DNA from: Trogon surrucura
Taxonomy: Eukaryota > Chordata > Aves > Trogoniformes > Trogonidae
Reading direction: 5' to 3'
Length of the DNA: 64,000 nucleotides
Assembly (NCBI GenBank): GCA_020746105.1
Contig: CM036618.1
Location: forward strand, 10,486,501 to 10,550,500
Part shown: in pieces, positions 1 to 10,075 of the stretch
Layout of the letters: each line of letters begins with the position of its first letter
Position numbering within the stretch: the first letter of the stretch is position 1
Notes under the pieces: model-generated
Seen by the model: the letters and a program-made list of their open reading frames with translations, nothing else
What the model was told of the DNA's origin: nothing
Database searches by the model: none
Program-made: the position numbers and the translations under genes

Positions 1-1780
1 GTAGAAAGCTTCCCCAACTACTAGAACTCGACTTTGAGTTGTCTTAAAGCTCATCCTCCTTCCCATCCAAATTGCCCTTACATGAGTGTAGCAGTACAGC
101 AAACTCAAACCTGACACTGACACAGAAGGCAGTGTAAGCAGGGGAACAGCTTTGGACTGCTCATCAGATCAACTGAGAATGCCTTTCTGAGCTACCTTTT
201 TGCATGCGTGATAAAACCTTAGGTTATCTGAAGGCATGAAAGTCTAGATTAGCCTATACAGTGTGTCAAGAGAAGCTATTTAAAAATGAACTGGTTTTTC
301 AGAAGAAGAAAATTGTCGTCAGAGGTCATCCAAGCCCCTGGTAATGTCAAGGGCTGGTACAATAATGAACTGAAAGATTCTATAAATGGGAGAAAATGTT
401 TACAATCGGAATTACTGAAATTCTTTTGACTATAGTAAGGTGAGACTGGTTTCTGCCTTGGACTACATTTGTGAATTGAGGGAGGAAGTAACTTTTATTA
501 TCATCATTGCTGCTCTCGTCTCACAGATTTCTGGGATCTTTCACTACACTAAATCTGACTTTGTGAAATGCATCCTGCCTGGAAAAGGACAGAGGAAGGG
601 AACTGCGTGCTGCAATACCTCCATGGCCCATACAAGTTTGAATGTTACCTGTATAAGACTCCCCCTTTCCAAAGTTTTCCTTCAACCATGTATTTCTGCT
701 CACCTATCCTTTCAGCTAATATCTTTGTTTACTCAGAATCACATTCTTTTCCAGTGCTGCTGACCCTGTGAACAAAGTAGAAGGAAGCACCTCTTTGTAC
801 AGCCTAGCACCCAGCAAGTCTGTCGTACCTGAGTGTGCAAAATGTGCTTGTCCCACAGCAAAGTCAGAAGGAAAAATAAGCCCCAGAGACAGAACCTGCC
901 TTTTATATCTTTACTGTTTCTTTTTCCTTGTTTATTTCATTTGTTTTGCTTTATCTGACAGGAGATAGGATCAGACTTCAGCTGCAAGATCTCAAGTTGC
1001 CCTAAACTGTATTTTCTCCCTTGAAAGAGAAAAGAAAACAATAAAAAGGACAAAAAATGTGACATTTGAAGGCTTTTAACCATATATGTTCATTCCAGAG
1101 GTAACGTGAATTGCTCATTTTCAGGCTTTAACAGCCAAAGTAGTCTCTCTCTCCTGTATGTGAGTGTCTGCACTGCCAGACCACACTCAAATACCCTCTC
1201 TAGTGTTGTCCATTCTTGTTCAGACTTTTGCTGTTCTGGGGACATAATCTGTGTCTCAATTGCTCACAGGATATTTTGTGAATGATTTTATATTTCATTG
1301 CTAGAGCTTGGTGACATGTGCCCCCATGATCCTAACCTTCTCTTGACTTCTGAAGTAAACTTTAATTCATGTCCAGAGCACAGATGTGGTTTTCATTTTT
1401 TTTTTAAATTAGATTACAAAGAAGATTCATATGAAGAATTCTGATATTAGAGTTTGAGTGCGGCTTAGGTATAAGCATGGGTACCTGCTGACTTGAAGTG
1501 CCTGAATCCACTGACACGGATATCATCTACAATTTGGTCCCAGTTCATCATGAAAGATCCCACCTGTCCTGATGGGAGCTATTAAGCCTGTGTGCTGTCT
1601 TCATGGTGGGCTCTCAGCTCAAAAGGCAGCAGAACCCAGCCTAGTCAGTTAGCCCAGACTGTTCTATCAAGAAGCTCATGTAAGAGAGGTTTGTTTGTAG
1701 AAGGAAGAAATTAGAAGCAAATTTAGCAAGAGGGATGCTATGATGAGAATGTAATATTCAGTAATGTTAGGCAGTAACTC
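1..1780. other. Unique AT-rich DNA, no gene seen
   Basis: Short open frames (the longest about 107 codons, at 440-763) overlap on both strands. None has a recognisable domain or is bounded by convincing splice sites. I see no transposon signature until the CR1 tail begins at about 1781. It is probably intergenic or intronic. Confidence 0.5.
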
Positions 1781-3275
1781 ATCATAGAATCACAGAATCA
1801 TAGAATCGTAGAACTTTTAGGATTGGAATGGAACTTAAAAATCATTTATTTCCAACCCCCCCACCCCCCCCGCCATGGGCAGGGACATCTCCCACTAGAT
1901 CAGGCTGCTCAGAGCCCCATCCAACCTGGCCTTAAAAACTTCCAGGGATGGGGCTTCCACCACCTCTCTGGGCAACCTGTGCCAGTGTCTCACCACCCTC
2001 ATGGGGAAGAACTTCTTCCTAACATCCAATCTGAACCAATTCATCTCCAGCTTTAATCCACTCCCTCTAGTCCTATCACTACCCAACATCCTAAAAAGTC
2101 CCTCATCAGCTTTCTTGCAGCCCTCTTGAGATACTGGAAGACCACAATAAGGTCTCCTTGTAGCCTTCTTTTCTGCAGGCTGAACAGCCCCAGCTCTCTC
2201 AGTCTGTCTTCATAGGAGAGGTGCTCCATCCCCCTGATCACCCTCGTGGCCCTTCTCTGGACATGCTCCAGCACGTCCATATCTTTCTTGTGCTGTGGGC
2301 TCCAGAACTGGACACAGTACTCCAGGTGGGGTCTCATGAGTGTGGAGTAGAGGGGGAGAATCACCTCCCTTGACCTGCTGGCCATGCACCTCTTGATGCA
2401 GCCCAGGACACGATTGGCTTTCTGGGCTGCAAGTGCCACTGACGGCTCATGTTGAGCTTCTCGTCCTCCAGTACCCCCAAGTCCTTTTCTTCAGGGCTGC
2501 TCTCAAGCCAGTCACTGCCCAGCCTATATTGGTGCTTGGAATTACCCCGATCCAGATGGAGAACGTCACACTTGGTCTTGTTGAACTTCATAAAGTTGGC
2601 CTGGGCCCACCTCTCCAGCCTGTCAAGGTCCCTATGGATGGCATCTCTACCCTCCAGGGTGTCAGCCACCCCACACAGCTTAGTGTCGTCAGCAAACTTG
2701 CTGAGGGTGCACTCAGTGCCACTGTCCATGTCACTGACAAAGATGTTAGACAAGACTCATCCCAGTACTGATCCTTGACGGACTCCACTTGTCACTGGCT
2801 TCCACTTGGACATGGACTCATTGACAGCCACTCTTTGGGTGCGGCTGTCAAGCCAGTTCTTTATCCACTGAATTGTCCATCCATCAAATCCGTATTTTAT
2901 CAGCTTGGAGACCAGGATGTCATGTGGGACAGTGTCAAAGGCTTTGCTCAGGTCCAAGTAAATGACGTCAGTTGCTCTTCCCTTACCTATTGATGTTGTG
3001 ACCTTCTCATAGAAGGCCACCAGGTTTGTCAGGCACGATTTGCTCTTGGTGAAGCCCTGTTGACTGTACCCGATCACCTCTTCATTATTCTTCTGCCCCA
3101 GCAGTGCCTCCAGGAGGATCTGCTCCACAATCTTACCAGGCACAGAGGTGAGACTGACTGGCCTATAGTTCCCCAGTTCTTTCCCTTTTTGAAAATGGGG
3201 ATTATGTTTCCCCTTTTCCAGTCAGTGGGGACTTCACTGGACTGCCATGACTTTTGGAATATAATAGACTCCTCT
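1781..3275 (-). mobile_element. CR1 LINE, 5'-truncated (copy 1)
   Basis: The low-coordinate end is the complement of the CR1 3' tail (repeats of agaatcatagaat), so the element reads on the minus strand. The minus-strand translation shows CR1 ORF2 pieces in order. [23 protein letters not shown]-like residues lie near 3190-3270. The RT block [16 protein letters not shown] and [10 protein letters not shown] lies within 2757-3143. The catalytic motif FADDTKL lies within 2361-2753. The C-terminal part ([41 protein letters not shown]) lies within 2053-2439. These pieces are in different frames, so the copy has several frame breaks. Homology fades near 3275, so the endonuclease and N-terminal RT parts are missing, the usual result of incomplete target-primed reverse transcription. 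The number of breaks suggests an older copy than the one at 37.9-40.5 kb. Confidence 0.95.
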
Positions 3276-3540
3276 GATCTAAAAAGAGAAAAGGAAATGT
3301 TTAGAAGCAAGAAGGAAGGGATGTTTTATGCCTTTTGCTCTTGGATTTATATTTTTTTGTAACAAACAGAGAGATAACAGTGATTTGACCTGAAACCCTA
3401 AACCACCAGTGACTATTTAAACTTATAGCAGTAAGACTCTTGTCCTAGACTTCAGGGTCCCAAGATCCCCTTTTATTACAACATCAGTTAGCTGTACTTG
3501 TGTAAAGTAGTCATAAAATACTACCGGCTCCAAACTGCAA

Positions 3541-3615
3541 ATATATTAGTCCCAATTTACAAAATAAGACAATTATTATGAGGCAGAGGCTCAGAGGTTT
3601 TGAGTCCTTTGTTAG
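3541..3615 (+). repeat. MIR-like SINE relic
   Basis: The stretch follows the MIR core order: an ATTA-tCCCAATTTACA segment, then an A-rich stretch, then TGAGGCAGAGGCTCAGAGGTT. MIR is a tRNA-derived SINE of early amniote age, found as short worn fragments in birds. Only the core is visible and divergence is high, so this is a tentative call. Confidence 0.4.
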
Positions 3616-5361
3616 CATGCTCTTGGCTCTTAACAAATAATTCATCAAGAGCAGCAAGATAACCTTCTCATAAAAAATAAAAAAAAAAGAACACCAGTCA
3701 CAAATAGGGTGAAAGCCTGAGATATGCTGCACTGTTACCGTTGTTTATGTGGTTGTTCATTTCACTGATAAGTCTATAACAAATCTACCATAAAATGACA
3801 CTCCACAGCTGAATGTTCATGAGGGGAATCATTGATTTAAACCAGATTATCTCTCTTTTTACCCAGCCTATCTTATATCCATTCCGCATGGTCCTTCAGA
3901 AGGTGAAAAATGTAGCACACTCCTATCTCTTGGTTAACTCTCCAGATCAAGAATAGTATGAATTGCTCCTTATTTTGTTCTGTTCCTGTGATTTTTCTCT
4001 CAATATTCATCTTGCTCTCATTAGATTGAAACAAATTGTTTTTCCAAACAGGTTCTGTTTCAAAAAAGCACCAGATGAAACCTCTAATTCTACCTGTTCA
4101 TGCATACACACAGTGATATAGATATATAATTTGTCATACCATACCTCTTCCTCCTAGCAGAGTGTGCTTTACCTGGTGAGGTGTGACTGGAGATCACAAG
4201 CAACTCCACCCGATTTTACATGATGTACCACCCTGTCTCTGCCTGCAGTACAAACCACGTAAGATTTAGGTGGCAAGAAACCACAAAGACACAACTTGAC
4301 AGAAAAAAAACAAACTGTTTTTATTACTTTGTCACTACCTGAACTTCAGGGCATGGTTTTCTGAGAAATCAGAATGCACCTTTTCCTCTGTTTGAAATGA
4401 AACAGTAAAATGAATCATGCAATGGTTTGTTTTACATGAAATAGTCTCCCATGGTCTCTTGGGAATGTCAGTGAGCAGTAACAGGCACTGGGATTTTTCA
4501 TTGGATACTTGCACTTCTGAGGAAACAGAGTCTTATATCTGTTGTTCTCACAGCCCTCAACAGAGTTACTTGATCCCTGGTGCTGTGAATGCACAGAATA
4601 GCTAGCAGCATTCCTCTAACTCACAGTTCAGAAAAGAGAAAAAAAAAAAGAAGAAAAAAGAAGGAAAAAAAAAGGATATCTTTTGTCTCCTCTCTTTTCT
4701 TACATATCTCCAGAGGATAACAACTTTCAAAACCTGTATCTTACAATAGGGAAGACAATAAATGTCTGCTTTTGAAATAAGAGCTGGTTTGTCTTATGTA
4801 ACTTTGAGGAACATGTGCAGATTTGCAGGTTTATTCAGTATATATAGCAGAGTCATGTTTTCAAAATCACCACTGTGTAAACAAGAAAAAATAATGGTCC
4901 AGAATTCCAAAGAACTTCATCAACAGGTTATCACTGGCACATAGTGTGACTGTGATCTCTGATTAGCATCCTGAAACTCTCCTTCAACATATTTGTAAGT
5001 TGAAAATAAAGAAAAACTCAAATGTCAGTATTAAATTATTTCAGAGGAAACATGCTGTCTGGCTGAAGCTTTAGAGTTTATTAATTACATCATATGGAAA
5101 CACACATGCATGTTACTAAAATTTCAAAATTTTAGTGCTGTTGCAGAGATATGTATCAAGTGAATTAAAATCCTTGTGTATTATTGGGATGTTTGAATAA
5201 TGAGGAGAGGCCTCAGAGCTCAAAAAACCATTCTTTATTTCTGAGAAAAGGCTACCATATCTGATAACTAACATTTGCCTCATTACCTACGAAATGTGTA
5301 TTAAAGTTGTCATCCTTTCATTTGCTAATGAAGATTGCAGAGATCATGCTAAACATGCCTG
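3616..5361. other. Unique AT-rich DNA, no gene seen
   Basis: No exon, RNA gene or transposon is recognised. It holds a purine-only tract at 4631-4674 (runs of A broken by G). Open frames are all under 90 codons and have no known motif. Confidence 0.45.
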
Positions 5362-5880
5362 ACTATAGCACTCGTCTCTCCACCCAAATCATACTACACG
5401 TCACTGGGACGAGGAGAAACCTCGTCATTTTGGTGATAAAAAGATGAGGAAAATTATTGTTAAATTGGGAGAGAAGAACTTCAACACCTGACAGACCAGT
5501 CGAAGGGCTGTGCTCTCTTCCTCCACCCCAGCAGGGACGCCTCTCTGGGTAAGCAACTGAACCTTTCACCCTCTGATTAATGTTACCCCTGGGATGTTGT
5601 ATTACTAGTTCTGCTAGCAATACTAACCTTAATTGGTAACACTATTGCAGTTAGTGAATTTATCAATGGCAATCTCAAATCTGTTCTGTTGCTCTCAATA
5701 AAGTATCTAATTTCGATTTTTTTGTGAATCTGGTCAGTAAAAATCCTTTGCTGGGACTCTGAATGATCAGGGCAGAGTCCTTGCCGGGAATCTGACAGTC
5801 TTTTGCTGTGTCTCTGGTGGTTAGTCCTTTGCTGGGTCTCTAGAAGTCCTTTGCTGGGACCTCAATAAATGAGTCAATGA
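5362..5880 (+). mobile_element. Possible LTR relic with tandem-repeated end (fossil)
   Basis: This stretch differs in texture from its AT-rich surroundings. It is mixed in composition and carries an AATAAA polyadenylation-type signal at 5697-5702, followed by a short U5-like segment, as in a retroviral LTR reading on the plus strand. Just downstream are five degenerate tandem units of a TCCTTTGCTGGG-type motif starting at 5744, 5778, 5799, 5825 and 5848. The last is followed by a second CTCAATAAA at about 5861. No coding part and no firm terminal repeats or target duplication are visible, so a family cannot be named. It may instead be another kind of repeat. If it is an LTR, it is an old, incomplete one. 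Confidence 0.4.
5744..5870 (+). repeat. Five-copy degenerate tandem repeat, about 21-34 bp period
   Basis: Imperfect copies of TCCTTTGCTGGGaCTCTG begin at 5744, 5778, 5799, 5825 and 5848. The spacing is uneven (34, 21, 26 and 23 bases), which fits an old tandem array with small insertions and losses rather than a fresh microsatellite. It lies directly after the AATAAA-bearing LTR-like stretch. Confidence 0.75.
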
Positions 5881-7032
5881 GGGCCCTGGAATTCTGACCT
5901 ACAAATATCAAAACTACATTCTTTTTAAGTGGCAATTATAAAACTAAGCTAGCATTGTCAAAGAAGGAACCTGACCTAGGTAGCTGCTACCTATGGAGTC
6001 TTCTGACAATTTCAAATTAAACGTCTGCTTTTAATTATCTTTCAAGTCACGTCATGATTTTGGTACATATAGTCACTCATCACTGTCCACAGTAATCATA
6101 TGGGACTCTATTTTTGAGAATCTATAAGTCTAATAGTCTTACTACTTATTTATGAATATTTACATTTTAATTCCACACATTCTGGAGGAATTCAGTGTGA
6201 GATGACAAGTCATACATCTAGTTATCTTAATGAAAAACTGAATTCCACTCTCTAGGTCTAATGTAACCTCATCATTCGCTGTCAGGAGCTGTTCAACAGT
6301 TCATGTGATTCAGAAATAATACATTACAGGATCAAAAGGTGAACACTATGTTAGAACTGTCTTCTAAATGGAACTTCTTTGCGTAAAAAAATTCTGCCTT
6401 TAAATGTGTCTTCATTTCTAAAGGGGAACAAAAGTCAAAATCTAAGGTTTTCCTGCAAGGCACAATGTTCCAAAAAACTTTGTTTCAACTGCTCTGAAGT
6501 ATTACATTTTGATAAGGTAGAAATCTACTGTTCTGATGAAGTTGGAAAAGTTTCTTCATCTTTCTTACTTTTATTATATACTAAATTATAACATAAAATA
6601 AATGTCAAAATGAAATGTTTTGACCTTATCAAAGTGTTTCATTTTGGTAATTTTCCCATCCAGGTATTAAATGAAATTGGTACATTCTTGGAAAACATTT
6701 ACGTGTTGTTAAATTGTCATTTTCTTCTGACAACCTGTTACACTGGAAAAATCTTGACTATCTCTCATCAACAAACACTGCCAAATACAGCATTTTTCTC
6801 CTGTAGATCCTGTCTATTTATTCTGCTTCAAGGTTTTGTTGTGAGGGAGATTCGTCTTCATTGAATTAGCTGAACTAGAATGAGTTTTTCTAAACCATGA
6901 ATGTGGAGAGAACTATGACTTGTACTGTGTGTGGTTTCCTTGTTCCCAAACTGGGGCTATTTCAGATGACAAACGATGTGATATAGTCATGCTGAGTAAT
7001 TTTGGGTCCCTAATTTTGGATGGAAAAAAAGC
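5881..7032. other. Unique AT-rich DNA, no gene seen
   Basis: No known repeat or exon is recognised. Short open frames at 6379-6591 and 6610-6864 have no recognisable domains. Confidence 0.45.
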
Positions 7033-8058
7033 TGTGTCATGTTTCAAACCTACTGCCCAGGCCGACAACAAAGAACCATGAGGTCGTTTGCTCACCCCTT
7101 CCCCTCATCCCCATCCACAGTGATGTGGAGGGAGAAAATTCAACTAAAAAGGATAAAGGATTGAGATTTAAGACAGAGAGGGTAATAATCTACCACTTAA
7201 GGTGACGGGTAAAAAAACCAAAGAGACTTGGTGAGAAAGCATAGATTTAATTTTCCACCACCATTCTTTGAGTAGGATAGTGAGAGGAATGCATAAATAA
7301 AGACAAAGCAATCTTAAAAACACCCCCCACCCCTCCCATCTTCCTGGCTACCTTGTCCCCTCCATCAGTGCAAGGAGGCACACAGGATGGAGAGTGCAGT
7401 CTGTTGGCCCATTACTCATCATACATGGCAGTTCCTCTTTCCTGAGAAAGAGGGCTCCTCACAGTCTCTCCTTCATGCCACATGGTTTCCACCTCACAGG
7501 AGGCAATCTTCCCCATCATGAGTTCACTCCAACCAGGGCCATAGTTCACTTCTGGCATGTCCCACCCCGATGCTCGATCTCTCTTCCCTGTCTCATGGGG
7601 TTCTTCACATAACGCCACGTCCTGGACTTTCTCCTGCTGTTGAACCCCTCATCTGGCAAGCAGTCATCTTCCTGCCATGTCACTCACTGCAGGATTCCAG
7701 GGAGAGGTTCTGCTCTGGCACTGTTATCTCCCTCTTTCTGCCCCAGCACTCTTCCTCCTCCTCTTTCTTCTCAGGACCACACTCCTTTGTTTTCCTCTCA
7801 CCTCCCCCTCCTCCAGCAGAATAGCTCCCCAACATTAGACAGGTCAAATCAGGACAAGACAAAACCAAAAAAGCCAGAGAACAATGAGTTCACCTCTTAA
7901 ATACCTTGATGGCAGAGGTGCTGACTGGCCTGGCCCTGGCCAGAGGCAGGTCCAACTCCTACTTCGGGGGTGGGGGATGTTCTCGAATTTTCACAAGAGT
8001 CACCCCCCACACTTCTTCTTCCGCTTCTCCAAACCCCACCAGACTAAAACCCACGACA
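7033..8058 (-). mobile_element. Solo LTR of an avian endogenous retrovirus (fossil)
   Basis: Read on the minus strand, this roughly 1.03 kb block follows the layout of a long LTR common in bird genomes, as I recall its consensus. A U3 start lies near 8058. A TATA-like box sits at about 7896-7905. Next comes a long middle section of degenerate, reiterated G/A-rich units. The T-rich 3' part ends in a GGGAGTGA-like and CAGGGTCAACC-like terminus near 7033. The ends read TG...CA, as expected of an LTR. No coding region adjoins on either side, so it is a solo LTR left by recombination between the two LTRs of a provirus. Only a weak, shifted AGCT-type similarity is seen at the flanks, so the target duplication is uncertain. 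It is clearly worn, with many differences from the remembered consensus. Confidence 0.75.
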
Positions 8059-8305
8059 AGCTTGTAGGAGCCGTAGCTCATAGTCTGCTGTCTATCTAGT
8101 CCAGCCCCATTGCGATGAGCTGGGTAGTCATTTCCATCTGTCTTTTTTGTCCTTCCCTTGAGCTCTCTAAGAGTACGCACATATGGCTCCTGACCACATG
8201 GAGACTGGTATGCATCTCCTAGTGTGACCACAGTTGACCTGTGGATACTTCAGGTTGTTTTCCTGTTCTACCTGCCCGAAGAACAGCAAAAACATAAATG
8301 CTGGG

Positions 8306-8412
8306 ATAGAATCATAGAATGTGATGGGCTGGAAGGGACTTTTAAAGGTCATCTAGTCCAACATCCCTGCTGTAAGCAGGGACATCTTCAATCAGATCAG
8401 GTTGTTCAGAGC
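8306..8412 (-). mobile_element. CR1 LINE 3' end fragment (copy 2)
   Basis: It begins with TAGAATCATAGAATG, the complement of the CR1 tail, and continues through the typical CR1 3' untranslated text (GGGCTGGAAGGGAC, CATCTAGTCCAAC, GCAGGGACATC, AGATCAGGTTGTTCAGAGCC). Only about 107 bases of the 3' end are present, a severe 5' truncation common for this family. It lies about 250 bases beyond the solo LTR. Confidence 0.93.
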
Positions 8413-9440
8413 CCAAATGTTTTATGTAGAAGTATTTAATGGACTCTTAAAAGATACATTTATTGATTATGAAAAGTTATAGACAAAGCACTCAGAACCA
8501 AAATACTGTCAAGTGAATCTGTGGCCTGGGCAATTAGAATTTCTTCATAGCAGTCTGTTGATTTGTTTTCATGGTCTCCTGAGGGAATCAAAGGTTATAT
8601 AATGGGAAAATGATGCCAAGTATAGAAAATAGTGACATCAGATAAAACCATTGACAATGGCTGAGACATTTTGATGTTGGCAGGAAGCTAAAAGTCTGTC
8701 ACTAGGTAACATTTACCATATAAGACAGTTTTACTGTACTCCTGTTCATTGCTAACAAGTCCAGTCTGCTTCCTATCTTGATTAAAAGACTATCTTCCAC
8801 CGTCACAAATGTTTCAGTTGGAAACTTGAAACTTCTGTTCCTGGAAAGACGGGATTTACAGCTACATTAACTTGTCTGTAAATAGGAGCAGCAGTGAAAA
8901 AGGTGAAGAAAGGGATGATAGAAAAACCGACCTGAAGAAAACTCTGAAGTAACTTATGTAGTGTTCTGCTTCATGTGGAACATTTAGCAGGTATAATCTG
9001 AACAACGCTCTTTTTTTTTCATTGTGTGCAGAATGCATTCCAGTCGTATACATTTATTCTACCTGAACTTTTTACAGAAACTAGTATATTAAAGGATACA
9101 AATAACTTCAATTCAGGTGAAATACAAATACTAAAACCAATTTCTTATTCTCTCAAAATTTCTTGTTTGACCGTAACATAAAAATTAGTTGGGTTTTAAC
9201 ACTGGTAGAGGAGATGGAGGTGGATGACAATCAATTTTATTCATAAATGTATATTAGAGACAAATAGTGCATAATTTAGATTCTCTCCTGGCTTGTTGAA
9301 TCTGCAGGCAGCCATGCTTTCTGTTGCATTAACATTTTGATTGAATGAGCAGGGTCAAAACCATCACTTTTCTCATCTAGAGAAAGAAAACTATTCTGAA
9401 GCCAATCATCAATCAATGTATGCAATCAGTCTTTTTAAAG
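8413..9440. other. Unique DNA, nothing recognised
   Basis: AT-rich sequence with no transposon signature, splice-bounded exon or RNA gene that I can support. Confidence 0.4.
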
Positions 9441-9984
9441 TACTTTGGGCTTTATACATAACTGGCTCTCTGTAGTAATAAAATCTGAATATCAACATCT
9501 TTTTCATTCAATAGTCCAATCACATATACCATAAAGTGTTAAAATGGCGATAAGGACTAGAAAGGTGTTTTGCTATTAACAAGATTATTGCAATGGAGTT
9601 ATTTCAAAGGTTGCATCTTTTCAACTCCTTGACCTTTGGTATGTTAATTAATTTGCATATAATTGTTTATACATTATTGTAAGGCATAATATAGTCTTGC
9701 TACTTTATTCATTCTCTTGAAGTTAATGGCTTTTAAAATAAATCCAATAAAGTCAAATAAAATGTCACTAATACCAACTCAGTATGCCTTTCAATATAAT
9801 TTAATAGGCCCTGACACTCTACAAGCCATAAAAGCACTATGCAACTATCTTTTAACAAGATACTGGTTTTCAACAATGTATTAAAGCCATCCAAAATTAT
9901 GTTGATGGCTAGTATCAGAGCAGTAAAGGTGGTTAGTAATTACATGGCAACTTTAATCTGTAATGTTTCACCAAGGATATCCAA
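9441..9984. promoter_or_regulatory. Candidate conserved noncoding/enhancer block
   Basis: This is very AT-rich but not low-complexity DNA, free of recognisable repeats. A tight cluster of sites is visible: a nuclear-receptor-like TGACCTTTG at 9630-9638, a homeodomain-type TTAATTA at 9644-9650, and directly abutting it an octamer ATTTGCAT (POU factor site) at 9651-9658. Abutting homeodomain and POU sites are typical of developmental enhancers in vertebrate gene deserts. Conservation cannot be judged from one genome, so the call is an inference. Confidence 0.25.
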
Positions 9985-10075
9985 TTCGACACACAGGAAA
10001 TGAAGACACTAAAGGTTAAACAACTTGCCCAGGTTTAGGTAGTGAATCAATGGCTGAGTCATTTCCAGAGGGAAA
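9985..10075 (+). repeat. MIR-type CORE-SINE relic
   Basis: The order GAAATGAAGACACTAAAGG, then GTTAAACAACTTGCCCAGG, then TAGTGAATCAATGGCTGAGTC reproduces the MIR core (GGTTAAGTAACTTGCCCAAGGTC...AGTGGCAGAGCC). This is the clearest MIR relic in the window. MIRs ceased activity before the amniote radiation or soon after, so this fragment is very old. Confidence 0.65.

Noticed and set aside
7570-7900. Proline- and serine-rich open frames
   Set aside because: They lie antisense within the solo LTR and reflect its pyrimidine-rich composition.
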